The notes: generated by a model from the sequence alone, not told the origin. 17,710 nt of DNA from JALYTZ01 sp036559125 (GCA_036559125.1 DATBTT010000036.1:1-17710); one strand, 5' to 3'. Counted from the stretch's first letter, positions 8,710-15,847 are shown. Numbers and translations: made by a program.

Positions 8710-9419
8710 TGGCGCACGTCGATCTCCCGGCGCATGCCGGCGCGCTGGGGATCGGTTTCGACTTCGACCACACGCTCGGGATTGACAACAAACTCGAGCG
8801 TGTTGCCTTTTTGCACCTGCTCGAACGCATTCAAGGTGCGGGTGGTTCGCCCGTCGGCACGCTGAACGAAGAGATCGAACGAATCGACGCGCTGTTGGTG
8901 GCGCAGCGTTCGGGGGCGTGTTCGATCGAGGCCGCGGTCGAGCGATACGTTCGCGCGCACGGGATCGACGACGTTACGGGATACGTCGATGCGTACAAAA
9001 CCATTGCTCTGGCCAGCGTCGAAGCCTTCGTGGTGCCGTTGCCGGGGGTGGCGAGCCTGCTGGGGCAACTGCGCACGCGCGAAATACCGTATGCCATTCT
9101 CACCAACGGGTGGTCGCCGCTCCAGCAGCGCAAGGCCGCATGCATTGGTTTCGACGGTCCCGTTTTGGTTAGCTCCGACATCGCCGCACGCAAACCCGAC
9201 CGGCCCGCTTTCGAGGGACTGGCGCGCGCGTTGGGACTTCGTCCGGCAGACGTCGCGTACGTAGGCGATAGTCCCTCGATCGACGTGATCGGCGCGCGAG
9301 CCGCCGGAATGATCGGCGTTTGGCTCGACGCGGAGGGAGCGATCTATCCGCAAGACGCGCCGCAGCCATCGGCAGTTATCCACAATCTCCACCAGGTACT
9401 CGGCGTGGTTCGCCCGTAA
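8709..9419 (+). CDS. HAD superfamily hydrolase (phosphatase-like)
   Basis: Starting at GTG 8709 the protein has 236 residues. Its first base is the last base of the M16 stop codon (TAGTG), which fits stop-start coupling; an upstream in-frame start would lie inside the peptidase gene. All four haloacid dehalogenase motifs are visible: motif I FDFDHT with nucleophile D18 and acid D20, motif II ILTNGW, motif III lysine in AARKPDRPAF, and motif IV YVGDSPSID. A helical cap lies between motifs I and II (about residues 30-115). These features predict a cytosolic magnesium-dependent phosphohydrolase, probably on a small phosphorylated metabolite; the substrate is not deducible. It sits between the peptidase and rsmD (10-bp gap). 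Confidence 0.88.
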   Translation: MAHVDLPAHAGALGIGFDFDHTLGIDNKLERVAFLHLLERIQGAGGSPVGTLNEEIERIDALLVAQRSGACSIEAAVERYVRAHGIDDVTGYVDAYKTIALASVEAFVVPLPGVASLLGQLRTREIPYAILTNGWSPLQQRKAACIGFDGPVLVSSDIAARKPDRPAFEGLARALGLRPADVAYVGDSPSIDVIGARAAGMIGVWLDAEGAIYPQDAPQPSAVIHNLHQVLGVVRP

Positions 9420-9429
9420 ACTGCTTTCC

Positions 9430-9984
9430 GTGCCCAAGATCACCGGAGGAAATTTACGCAGCCGCAAGCTCGGATCGCCGAAGGGAAACAACGTTCGCCC
9501 GACACCCGGACGAGTCAAAGAATCCCTCTTTTCGATTTTGGCGCCGCGCATCCAAGACGCGCGCTTTCTCGATCTTTTTGCGGGAACCGGGGCAATCGGC
9601 TTTGAGGCGGCGTCGCGCGGCGCAACGCGGGTCACATCAGTCGAGGGCCATCGGGAGACCGCCGAGGCAATAAGCGAAGCGGCGGCAAGCTTCGGGGTGA
9701 AAGACCTGGTAACGGTCGTCTCCGCGCCGGTCGACCGGGCACTCTACCGCATCGACGGACCGTTCGACATCGTATTCGCCGACCCGCCGTATGCCGACGA
9801 CCTTCCGCTGCAGATGTTCCGGCTGCTTCTCGAGCGAAATCTGCTCGCCGAGGATGCGCTCGTCATTTTCGAACACTCCGCGCGAACGATTCTCCCCGAA
9901 ATACCGGGGTACCGGAGAGTTCGCGAAGAAGTCTACGGCGATGTCGCCTTGGCATTCTACGCGCCTGCGGAAACTGCGGCGTGA
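9430..9984 (+). CDS. rsmD: 16S rRNA (guanine(966)-N(2))-methyltransferase RsmD
   Basis: RsmD methylates G966 of 16S rRNA in the small ribosomal subunit using S-adenosylmethionine. The 184 residues match family length. The start PKITGGNLRSRKL and VRPTPGRVKESLFSIL are typical, SAM motif I is DLFAGTGAIG (48-57), and the catalytic DPPY motif lies at 118-121. The start is GTG, with no clear Shine-Dalgarno sequence. The last bases overlap a possible GTG start of coaD (GTGA), and the rsmD-coaD order is conserved in many phyla (ylbH-ylbI in Bacillus). The identification is strong. Confidence 0.95.
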   Translation: MPKITGGNLRSRKLGSPKGNNVRPTPGRVKESLFSILAPRIQDARFLDLFAGTGAIGFEAASRGATRVTSVEGHRETAEAISEAAASFGVKDLVTVVSAPVDRALYRIDGPFDIVFADPPYADDLPLQMFRLLLERNLLAEDALVIFEHSARTILPEIPGYRRVREEVYGDVALAFYAPAETAA

Positions 9985-10007
9985 ATAACGGACGGCGATC
10001 GGGGCGC

Positions 10008-10502
10008 ATGCCGCGCGCCGTCTATCCCGGGTCCTTCGACCCGCCGACATACGGGCATCTCGACGTCATCGAACGAGCGGCGCGGTGCTTTTCCGAACTC
10101 ATCGTCGCCGTCGTCGTCAATCCGCAAAAACGCGAGCCTATGTTCACCCTCGAAGATCGCGAAGCGATGATCGCCGAGTGCGTCGCGCATCTGTCAAACG
10201 TACGCGTCGAACATTTTCGCGGCCTGCTTGCCGACTACGTCAAGGCGAAGCAAGCGGACGTCATCATAAAGGGCTTGCGAGTCGTCTCCGATTTCGAAAA
10301 TGAGATGTCAACCGCATTGATGAATCGGGCGCTGTCGGACGTCGACACGATGTTTCTCATGTCCGATCAGAAATACTCATTCGTCAGCTCCAGCATCGTC
10401 AAGGAAGTATTTTTCCTCGGTGGTGACGTGGGAGCGCTGGTCCCGGATCCCGTCATGCGCTTGATGGCGGTCAAGCGCGAGTCGCTGCGAAGCTTATCGT
10501 AA
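10008..10502 (+). CDS. coaD: Pantetheine-phosphate adenylyltransferase CoaD
   Basis: CoaD (PPAT) transfers AMP from ATP to 4'-phosphopantetheine to give dephospho-CoA, the penultimate step of CoA synthesis. From ATG 10008 the protein has 164 residues, the usual length, and begins MPRAVYPGSFDPPTYGH, with the nucleotidyltransferase (T/H)xGH motif T14-Y-G-H17. The second signature, VSSSIVKEV (126-134), matches the family's ISSTxVRE. An in-frame GTG at 9981 overlaps the rsmD stop and would add nine residues (MNNGRRSGR) absent from most homologues, so 10008 is preferred, although coupling at 9981 is possible. An upstream panE-like gene in the same run supplies a plausible link to pantothenate supply. 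Confidence 0.96.
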   Translation: MPRAVYPGSFDPPTYGHLDVIERAARCFSELIVAVVVNPQKREPMFTLEDREAMIAECVAHLSNVRVEHFRGLLADYVKAKQADVIIKGLRVVSDFENEMSTALMNRALSDVDTMFLMSDQKYSFVSSSIVKEVFFLGGDVGALVPDPVMRLMAVKRESLRSLS

Positions 10503-10503
10503 C

Positions 10504-10509
10504 GGAGGT
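10504..10509 (+). promoter_or_regulatory. Strong Shine-Dalgarno site GGAGGT
   Basis: GGAGGT lies 4 nt before the ATG at 10514, immediately after the coaD stop. It is the best ribosome binding site in the window and predicts that the coiled-coil gene is translated independently and well compared with its operon neighbours. Confidence 0.8.
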
Positions 10510-10513
10510 ATCC

Positions 10514-11077
10514 ATGTCGGTCTATCGCGTTCTGGACAAACTCGAAGCATACGTTCACGAGGGCACCTGGCTCCCTGCGGGCTACCGGGTTTTGAGCGAG
10601 GAGCGCCTCGTCGAAATGATCGAGAAAATCCGATCGTCCTTACCCGAAGAAGTGGGTCGCGCGAAGATCATCGCCAAAGATCAGGATCGCATGATTCGCG
10701 CCGCGCAAGACAAGGCGCAGGCAATCGTCGTCGAGGCCACCAGCAAGCACGAAGAGTTGGTCGACCAAAACCAGATCGTGCAGCGCGCGCGGACGACGGC
10801 CGAAATCGTGCTTCGCGAGGCCGAAGAACGAGCGCAAAAGATTCGCGACGGAGCCGATCAGTACGCGGCAAGAATGCTCGGCGAGCTTGAGACGCGGCTT
10901 TCCACGGCGCTCGGTTCGGTGCGCAAAGGGCGCGAGACATTGCAGGCGCGACCGCCGGAACCCGGCACGGCCGCGCAACCGCTTGCGGATGCGGCCGCAA
11001 AGAGCAAGCGCGCGGCCTTCGACGCCGCAGCCGCCGACGAAACGGCGGCGCTCGAATCGGTAAACGCGCTGCACTGA
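10514..11077 (+). CDS. Coiled-coil protein, DivIVA/SepIVA- or ATP-synthase-b-like
   Basis: The 187-residue protein has no signal peptide or membrane helix. A conserved-looking N-terminus (MSVYRVLDKLEAYV and LSEERLVEMIEKIRSSLPEE, to about residue 45) precedes a long charged helix (about 45-145) rich in Ala, Glu, Arg and Gln with heptad character (AEIVLREAEERAQKIRDGA). The tail, rich in Ala and Pro, is low complexity. Automatic annotation often calls such proteins ATP synthase subunit b-like or DivIVA-like. From memory, a similar gene (sepIVA, a septation factor) lies near coaD in Actinobacteria, so a cytoskeletal or septal scaffold role is a reasonable inference from context and architecture only. 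It starts 11 bp after coaD and its stop overlaps the possible start of the protease gene. Confidence 0.8.
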   Translation: MSVYRVLDKLEAYVHEGTWLPAGYRVLSEERLVEMIEKIRSSLPEEVGRAKIIAKDQDRMIRAAQDKAQAIVVEATSKHEELVDQNQIVQRARTTAEIVLREAEERAQKIRDGADQYAARMLGELETRLSTALGSVRKGRETLQARPPEPGTAAQPLADAAAKSKRAAFDAAAADETAALESVNALH

Positions 11078-11106
11078 AGCGCGCTATCTATTTTGCGGCC
11101 GCCATC

Positions 11107-12024
11107 GTGGCGGCCGCTCTCGCACTCATCCCCACGCCGTATTCGCTGATCTTGCCGGGACGCGCGCTCGATCTACGCGACGTCATACGCGTTGCCGGTC
11201 ACGCGCCGCCGCGAGCGCATTTCTACATGACCGACGTCGCCTTCATTCCGCATGCGACGCCGATCACATTGCTCGACGGACTCGCTCCCGGGGTGCGAGT
11301 GGTGCGCACGGAAGACGTCGTTCCTCGTGGAGTTACGGGAACCCAGTACGACGTCATCATGCGCGAAGCGATGAGCGAGAGTCAGGAGATTGCGGCCGTA
11401 GTCGCCGAACGCGCCGCGCATCTTCGCGTGCCGGCACCGCACTCGCACGTTGTGGTGTTGTATTTTTCAGCGCTCTCTCGCGCGCGAGAATTCTTGCGGG
11501 CCGGCGATCTCATCGTGGCGGTCAACGGGAGACCGGTCACGGCGACCGCAGACATCGCGCGCGCCCTCGCGCACGTCGTTGCGGGCAAAACCGTAGCCAT
11601 TTCGGTATCGCGCGACCGCCGCAGGCGACTCTTTCGCGTGCCGACGATTGCGTATAACGGAGCGACCGCACTCGGCGTGTATCTCACGTCGATTCTCGAC
11701 CGTCCGCGCTTACCGGTTGCGGTGAACTATCATCTACCAAACGTGTCGGGAAGTTCGGGCGGCCTGATGTTCGCTCTGGAGATCTATCGCTCGCTTTCGA
11801 GTGGCGGCGATTCGGGAGCGCGGATCGCGGGCACCGGCACGATTTCTTGGGACGGAACGATCGGACCGATAGAAGGCGCGCCCCAAAAAGTCGTGGCGGC
11901 GCGTCGCGCGGGCGCTACCGAGTTCTTGGTGCCGCGCGAAAATTATTCCGAAGTACGAGCCACGGGCAAAATCCGAATCGTGCCGGTCTCGACCTTCGCG
12001 CAAGCCCTCGCCGCGCTGCGCTAA
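11107..12024 (+). CDS. Membrane-anchored PDZ/Lon-like serine protease (YlbL-like)
   Basis: From GTG 11107 the protein has 305 residues. It resembles YlbL-type proteins: a short hydrophobic N-terminus running into PTPYSLILPGRALDL, an extracellular region, a PDZ domain (about 105-180; AGDLIVAVNGRPV) and a C-terminal Lon-type protease domain. The catalytic dyad is probably S217 in VSGSSGGLMFALEIY and K261 in EGAPQKVVAARRAGA, spaced 44 apart as usual for Lon. The AAA+ ATPase of Lon is absent. The GTG start leaves a short, uncharged anchor. An in-frame CTG at 11074, overlapping the previous stop as CTGA, would restore KRAIYFAAAIVAAALALI, a standard signal anchor, so the true start may be there. 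In Bacillus, ylbL lies downstream of rsmD and coaD as here. Confidence 0.88.
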   Translation: MAAALALIPTPYSLILPGRALDLRDVIRVAGHAPPRAHFYMTDVAFIPHATPITLLDGLAPGVRVVRTEDVVPRGVTGTQYDVIMREAMSESQEIAAVVAERAAHLRVPAPHSHVVVLYFSALSRAREFLRAGDLIVAVNGRPVTATADIARALAHVVAGKTVAISVSRDRRRRLFRVPTIAYNGATALGVYLTSILDRPRLPVAVNYHLPNVSGSSGGLMFALEIYRSLSSGGDSGARIAGTGTISWDGTIGPIEGAPQKVVAARRAGATEFLVPRENYSEVRATGKIRIVPVSTFAQALAALR

Positions 12025-12968
12025 ACCGGCGGGGCTTGGACGTTGTGGGCGAAAGCCTCGAGGCGCGCGCGATCGATCGCACGCACGCGGCCGCGATCGA
12101 GTTCGACTGCGTTGGCGTTCTTAAGACGTAGAAGCGCGCGGGCGGCCATGTCGCGAACGGTGCCCGCCGCCGCGGCGATTTGCGCTTGCGAAAGGTTTTC
12201 GACGCCGGGTAGTCCGCGCGTCATGCCGACCGACGCGCGCGCGTAGCCGAGCAAAAACTTCGCGACGCGCTGCAGGACGTGCGCGAACGCGAGGTCGGCG
12301 ATCGTATCGATCGACCGCCGCCGCCCCTGCGAAGCGGCGAGCAAGAAACCTAACGCGAGTTCGCTGTCGTTGCGGCAAGCGTGCATGATCGCTTCGCTCG
12401 GCAACGTCACGATCGTCGCATCGGTGAGCGCTTCGGCGCGCGTTGTGGAGCCGCCGGCATCGAACGTGCCGCTGTCGTTGAGCGTGTCGTGCGTGAGGCG
12501 CTCGCCGAGCGTGTGCGTCTTTCCGTCGGGCGAAAGCAACGTCAAGATCACTTTGCCGAGCCGAACGACGCCCAGGTACGGCCACATTTCGCCTTCGTCG
12601 AAGATCGTCTCGCCCGCCTTGAACGTCCGCTCGCTCATCTGCGACGCGAGGTCCTTGAGCGTCGAAGCCTTTGCGGTCGCGAACGGCGGCACGTGTTGCA
12701 GCAGCGCTTCGCCTTCGGCATTCTCGTCGATGCGCTCCATGCGCACGGTCCAACGATTGGAGCCCAGATTGCGCGCGTCCCAAGAAAACCGCCCTGGGCG
12801 CAACTGCGCGATTTCGTTGCGCAGCGCCCGCGGGTCGCTTTCCTCGTTGATCTCGAGGACCGCGCCGAGGGTGAGTTTATCGAAGGCTTCCAAGATCAGT
12901 TCGGTCTTGGTCGCAGGGGCGAGCGAGCGGGCATCGAGCGTGATGGCCGCAGGACGATTGATAGGCAT
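12021..12968 (-). CDS. DUF2249-cNMP-binding-HTH (Crp/Fnr-type) transcriptional regulator
   Basis: The 315-residue protein starts at ATG 12968, preceded by AAAGGGGG. Three modules are visible. DUF2249 spans about residues 9-78 (LDARSLAP, EAFDKLTLGAVLEI, RPGRFSWDARNLG). A Crp-type sensor beta barrel spans about 92-200 (FKAGETIFDEG, YLGVVRLGKVIL). A winged-helix DNA-binding domain spans about 225-305, with VENLSQAQIAAAAGTVRDMAARALLR (split here at 257-276 and 277-282) as the helix-turn-helix. The canonical FGE...R-S/T-A cAMP pocket is not preserved, and there is only one cysteine (C198), so neither classic cAMP binding nor an Fnr-type iron-sulfur cluster is expected. DUF2249 often accompanies hemerythrin or nitrogen-oxide genes, hinting at redox sensing (inference). 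It is divergent from the thiolase and overlaps the protease gene end by 4 bp. Confidence 0.88.
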   Translation of the reverse strand: MPINRPAAITLDARSLAPATKTELILEAFDKLTLGAVLEINEESDPRALRNEIAQLRPGRFSWDARNLGSNRWTVRMERIDENAEGEALLQHVPPFATAKASTLKDLASQMSERTFKAGETIFDEGEMWPYLGVVRLGKVILTLLSPDGKTHTLGERLTHDTLNDSGTFDAGGSTTRAEALTDATIVTLPSEAIMHACRNDSELALGFLLAASQGRRRSIDTIADLAFAHVLQRVAKFLLGYARASVGMTRGLPGVENLSQAQIAAAAGTVRDMAARALLRLKNANAVELDRGRVRAIDRARLEAFAHNVQAPPV

Positions 12969-13091
12969 CGCCCCCTTTGTACCAGGCGGCCGTATAAGTC
13001 GCCTGCAAAGGTCGGTAAGGGGCGGCGGCGACCGTCGCGAAAGAAGGGCACTCCCAAACAAGGGGCATCGCCCGCATCGAAGAGGATTGAT
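12969..13091. promoter_or_regulatory. Divergent promoter region between regulator and thiolase genes
   Basis: These 123 bp separate two divergent starts, so both promoters probably lie here and the regulator could act on both. TATAAG at 12993-12998 (plus strand) resembles a -10 box, but no -35 box sits at the right distance. I found no Crp (TGTGA/TCACA) or Fnr (TTGAT/ATCAA) palindrome. A role for the regulator here is an inference from layout. Confidence 0.3.
13082..13086 (+). promoter_or_regulatory. Ribosome binding site GAGGA that decides the TTG start
   Basis: GAGGA lies 5 nt before TTG 13092, the best-placed Shine-Dalgarno site in the stretch before the thiolase. It supports starting at this TTG and not in the longer open frame that reads back through the divergent regulator gene. 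Confidence 0.65.
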
Positions 13092-14294
13092 TTGGCTACA
13101 GACATTCGCGACAACGATATCGTGATCGTTGCCGGGGCTCGCACGCCCTTCGGCAACTTCGGCGGCGCGCTCTCGGAGCTGACCGCGACCGATCTTGCCG
13201 TATTCGCCGCCGAGGCCGCGATCGCGCGCAGCGGGGTGCCGAAGGAGCGCATCGACGACATTGTCTTGGGCAACGTGATGCAGACCAGCGCCGATGCCAT
13301 CTATCTCGCGCGCCACGCCGGCCTGCGGGCCGGCATTCCGATCGGGGTGCCCGCGCTCACGCTCAACCGCCTCTGCGGCAGTGGTCTGCAGGCAATTTTG
13401 ACCGCAGCCAACTCGCTCATGCTCGGGCAGACGACCTATGCGCTCGCGGGCGGTGCGGAGTCGATGAGCCAAGCGCCGCACGTCGTGCGCGGCGCGCGAA
13501 ACGGGTTTCCGCTCGGCGCAAACGTTAAATTCGAAGACACGCTGTGGGAAGCGTTGACGGATTCATACAACGGATTGCCGATGGCCAACACCGCGGAAAA
13601 TCTTGCCGAAAAATACGACGTCTCGCGCGAAGCCTGCGACGCCTTCGCATTGCAGAGTCAACAGAGCGCGCTTGCGTCCCAAAGCGACGGGTATTTCGCC
13701 GACGAGATCGCGCCGGTTACCGTGAGCGGGCCTAAGGGCACGCAGGTTGTCGTCGACAAAGACGAAGGGCCGCGTCCGGGTCTCTCGATGGAGAAGCTTG
13801 CAAAACTTCCCCCGCGCTTCAAGAAAAACGGCGTGGTCACGCCGGGCAACGCCAGCGGAATCACCGACGGCGCGGCCGCGGTCGTGCTGACGACGGTGAA
13901 GCGGGCTAAGGCCGACGGCGTGAAATGGATCGGCCGGCTCGTTAGTTCGAGCGTCGTCGGCGTCGACCCCGACATCATGGGGATCGGTCCCGCCGTCGCG
14001 ATTCCAAAGGCGCTCGAGCGTGCGGGCCTACGGCAAAGCGATCTCGCGGTGATGGAAATCAATGAAGCGTTCGCGCCGCAAGTTCTCGCGTGCCTCAAAG
14101 AAATGGGCTCGAAAAACGTCCGGCTCAATCCGCACGGAGGCGCGATTTCGCTCGGCCATCCGCTCGGCGCGTCGGGGGCGCGAATTGCGCTTACCGCGCT
14201 GCACGATTTGCGCACAAATGGCGGCGGATACGGCATTGCGTCGGCGTGCATCGGCGGCGGTCAAGGCATTGCAGCAGTCTTTACCTCCGACTGA
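13092..14294 (+). CDS. Acetyl-CoA C-acetyltransferase (thiolase)
   Basis: The 400-residue protein is a full-length thiolase. Thiolases cleave 3-ketoacyl-CoA or condense two acetyl-CoA in the cytosol. The nucleophilic cysteine is C95 in LNRLCGSGLQAI, the second signature GGAISLGHPLGASGAR carries H356, and the C-terminal signature GIASACIGGGQG carries C386. The NEAFAPQ loop is present too. The closest general type is the degradative/biosynthetic acetyl-CoA acetyltransferase (AtoB/PhaA/ThlA), but chain-length preference cannot be read. The TTG start has a good GAGGA site 5 nt upstream; the frame is open far upstream only because it runs antisense through the regulator gene. The window also holds an enoyl-CoA hydratase on the other strand, which could act in the same pathway. 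Confidence 0.95.
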   Translation: MATDIRDNDIVIVAGARTPFGNFGGALSELTATDLAVFAAEAAIARSGVPKERIDDIVLGNVMQTSADAIYLARHAGLRAGIPIGVPALTLNRLCGSGLQAILTAANSLMLGQTTYALAGGAESMSQAPHVVRGARNGFPLGANVKFEDTLWEALTDSYNGLPMANTAENLAEKYDVSREACDAFALQSQQSALASQSDGYFADEIAPVTVSGPKGTQVVVDKDEGPRPGLSMEKLAKLPPRFKKNGVVTPGNASGITDGAAAVVLTTVKRAKADGVKWIGRLVSSSVVGVDPDIMGIGPAVAIPKALERAGLRQSDLAVMEINEAFAPQVLACLKEMGSKNVRLNPHGGAISLGHPLGASGARIALTALHDLRTNGGGYGIASACIGGGQGIAAVFTSD

Positions 14295-14856
14295 CGCAGC
14301 GCCGCGTGCTCCACGGTCCGCGCGCAAATGGTTGACGCTCGGGCGTCTGTGGGACGTTCTTGCGTTGCTCGTCATCGCGTTCGTGATCTACCGGCTGCTC
14401 ATCGCGCCGCGCTCGTTGCGCGAGGCTAGCGCGTTTCCGGCACCCCGCGTGAGCTATCAAACGCTCGCGGGGCCGCCGTTCGTGCTCGCGCAACACCGCG
14501 GCCGCGTCGTGTTTCTCGATTTTTGGGCCTCGTGGTGCGAGCCGTGCAAGGCCGCGCTGCCGTTGGTCGAGACCTATGCGCGTTCGCATCCGAACGTCGA
14601 CGTCGTGCCGATCGACGTCGGCGAACCGCGCGCCGTCGTTGCCGCGTTCGCGCGCAAGCATCACATGCATCGCGTCGCAATGGATCCGCAATCGCTGTCG
14701 TCGGGCTTTTTCCAGATATCGGGATTCCCGACCATGGTCGTCATCGATCCGCAAGGCCGGGTTCGCGCGACCTGGACGGGTTTCAATCCGGCGATCGAAT
14801 TAAACATGGGTAATGCAACGCGAACCCTTGCCGGCGTCTCCCCCCCGTCACCCTGA
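14269..14856 (+). CDS. Membrane-anchored thioredoxin-like protein (TlpA/ResA type)
   Basis: From TTG 14269 the protein has 195 residues and overlaps the thiolase by 26 bp; TTG 14332 is an alternative that would leave 174 residues beginning just before the anchor. A single membrane helix (about 28-45) precedes an extracytoplasmic thioredoxin fold with the redox motif WCEPC (89-93; C90 and C93) and the cis-proline at P154 in SGFPTMVVID. Such TlpA/ResA proteins reduce or transfer disulfides in cytochrome c maturation and similar envelope tasks; no partner gene lies nearby. The last residues (VSPPSP) and the TGA stop are encoded within a copy of the dispersed repeat, which suggests that repeat insertion reshaped the C-terminus. 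Confidence 0.85.
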   Translation: MQQSLPPTDAAPRAPRSARKWLTLGRLWDVLALLVIAFVIYRLLIAPRSLREASAFPAPRVSYQTLAGPPFVLAQHRGRVVFLDFWASWCEPCKAALPLVETYARSHPNVDVVPIDVGEPRAVVAAFARKHHMHRVAMDPQSLSSGFFQISGFPTMVVIDPQGRVRATWTGFNPAIELNMGNATRTLAGVSPPSP

Positions 14857-14869
14857 GCCTGTCGAAGGG
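14846..14869 (+). repeat. Dispersed hairpin repeat, single copy at convergent gene ends
   Basis: This is a copy of the family found in the 16951-17160 array, with core CCCTGAGCCTGTCGAAGGG (14851-14869). Compared with the array consensus it has C in place of T at the first position and G in place of A at the last position, which keeps the terminal pair complementary. A partial echo (TGTCGAAGCGCAC) follows to about 14889. The copy spans the stop codon of the thioredoxin-like gene and most of the 31-bp gap to the convergent gene, so it may act as a shared terminator, but no T run follows. Confidence 0.85.
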
Positions 14870-14887
14870 CGAGCGTGTCGAAGCGCA

Positions 14888-15847
14888 CTAATCGCCGTCG
14901 ATTTCCGCCATGAGCATCACGCCGGGTTGCGCGGAAAAAGCGGGAAGTTCGAAGGTAAGCGTATTGTTAACCAGCGTGCCGTCGATCGGCCCGATCGGGC
15001 TTTGCGCAAACCCGAGCGTTAGGCTGTAGCGCAGAGCCGGGTCGAGAACGTATGGGAACCACACGTCCACGCGCGAACCCGACGTGAAAGTTACCAGCGC
15101 GCCCCCCCGTAGGGCGACGTCGAAGTAATAAAATGCGTCGCCGTGCGGCGTAAGCGTGCTCTCTCCGACCGTTGGCTCGCGCTCGTGGAATTCGGCAACC
15201 GGCGACGTCGCGCCGTAGTTGCCCGGCGCGAATGCGAGACGAACGCGTCCGCTGAGGTCCGCGAGCGATCCGTCGCAATACACCATCACAAACCCCGGCG
15301 GCGGCGGACATGCGACGTACGGCTCGATGGTGAGTCCCGGATCCCGCCGTGCCTTCGGATGCACGCGAAAATAGACTTTTTCGGCTGCGTTTGCGGCAAG
15401 TACCACCGGGTCGTGGTGTGCGGCTACGGAGACGAAGTCCGGTTCGAACCCAAGCCTCGAAAGCAGGTTACTCGTCGGCCCGAGGACGTCGCCGCGCAAG
15501 TCGCCGGGGTCGTCTAACGGTTTCGTAAAGTCGACGATCCATGAATCCGACGTCTTCCAGTCCTGCGCGACGTCGGTCCAAACGCCGTGAAGCCGCAACA
15601 GCGCTATGATTCCGCTTACGTCGTTCGACATGCGCCAATCCGCCAATGCCGCGTCCTTCGCAACCACGACGTTCGCTATCGTAACGTTTTTCGGGTCATG
15701 ATGGTTAAGTAGCGCCGTTCGCGCCAACAGCAACGGCGCATCGTGGCGGATGGCGCGAATGTCGCGCGCGTCGCCGTAATCGTCGGCAAGGAGCGGCCGC
15801 GGAACGGCCAGCAAAAACAAACCGAGGATCGCGAGCAGCGCTCTCAT
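14888..15847 (-). CDS. Predicted secreted protein of unknown function, paralogue A
   Basis: The 319-residue protein has a Sec signal peptide (MRALLAILGLFLLAVPRPLLA, cut near residue 21) and no further membrane helix. It shares with the upstream gene product (paralogue B) the start of the mature chain (ADDYGDARDIRAIRHDAPLL against ADDFGPQQDVATIRGDVPSL), the segment with VVVAKDAALADWRM, the VWFPYVLD motif (262-269) and the NTLTFELPAFSAQPGV tail, while residues about 100-245 differ. The GD-A-A-W...G-W pattern near residues 58-95 faintly recalls small copper-uptake-associated proteins, a weak resemblance. The second half looks beta-rich. C180 and C191 could form a disulfide. ATG 15847 overlaps the stop of paralogue B as ATGA, so the two are translationally coupled. 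I do not recognise the family. Confidence 0.8.
   Translation of the reverse strand: MRALLAILGLFLLAVPRPLLADDYGDARDIRAIRHDAPLLLARTALLNHHDPKNVTIANVVVAKDAALADWRMSNDVSGIIALLRLHGVWTDVAQDWKTSDSWIVDFTKPLDDPGDLRGDVLGPTSNLLSRLGFEPDFVSVAAHHDPVVLAANAAEKVYFRVHPKARRDPGLTIEPYVACPPPPGFVMVYCDGSLADLSGRVRLAFAPGNYGATSPVAEFHEREPTVGESTLTPHGDAFYYFDVALRGGALVTFTSGSRVDVWFPYVLDPALRYSLTLGFAQSPIGPIDGTLVNNTLTFELPAFSAQPGVMLMAEIDGD

Noticed and set aside
12381..13091. Long N-terminal extension of the thiolase frame
   Set aside because: It lies antisense to the well-supported DUF2249-Crp regulator and lacks family similarity; TTG 13092 has a good ribosome binding site and a normal thiolase N-terminus.
13087..13100. Possible Fnr-type half site TTGAT before the thiolase
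   Set aside because: There is no matching ATCAA half at the right spacing, and it overlaps the start codon region; a single pentamer is expected by chance.
12969..13481. N-terminal extension of the regulator frame
   Set aside because: It is antisense to the thiolase coding sequence; ATG 12968 with AAAGGGGG upstream gives the DUF2249 start.
14846..14889. Classic rho-independent terminator between the convergent genes
   Set aside because: The hairpin is short with mismatches, and no T run follows on either strand; it is listed as a repeat with only possible terminator activity.
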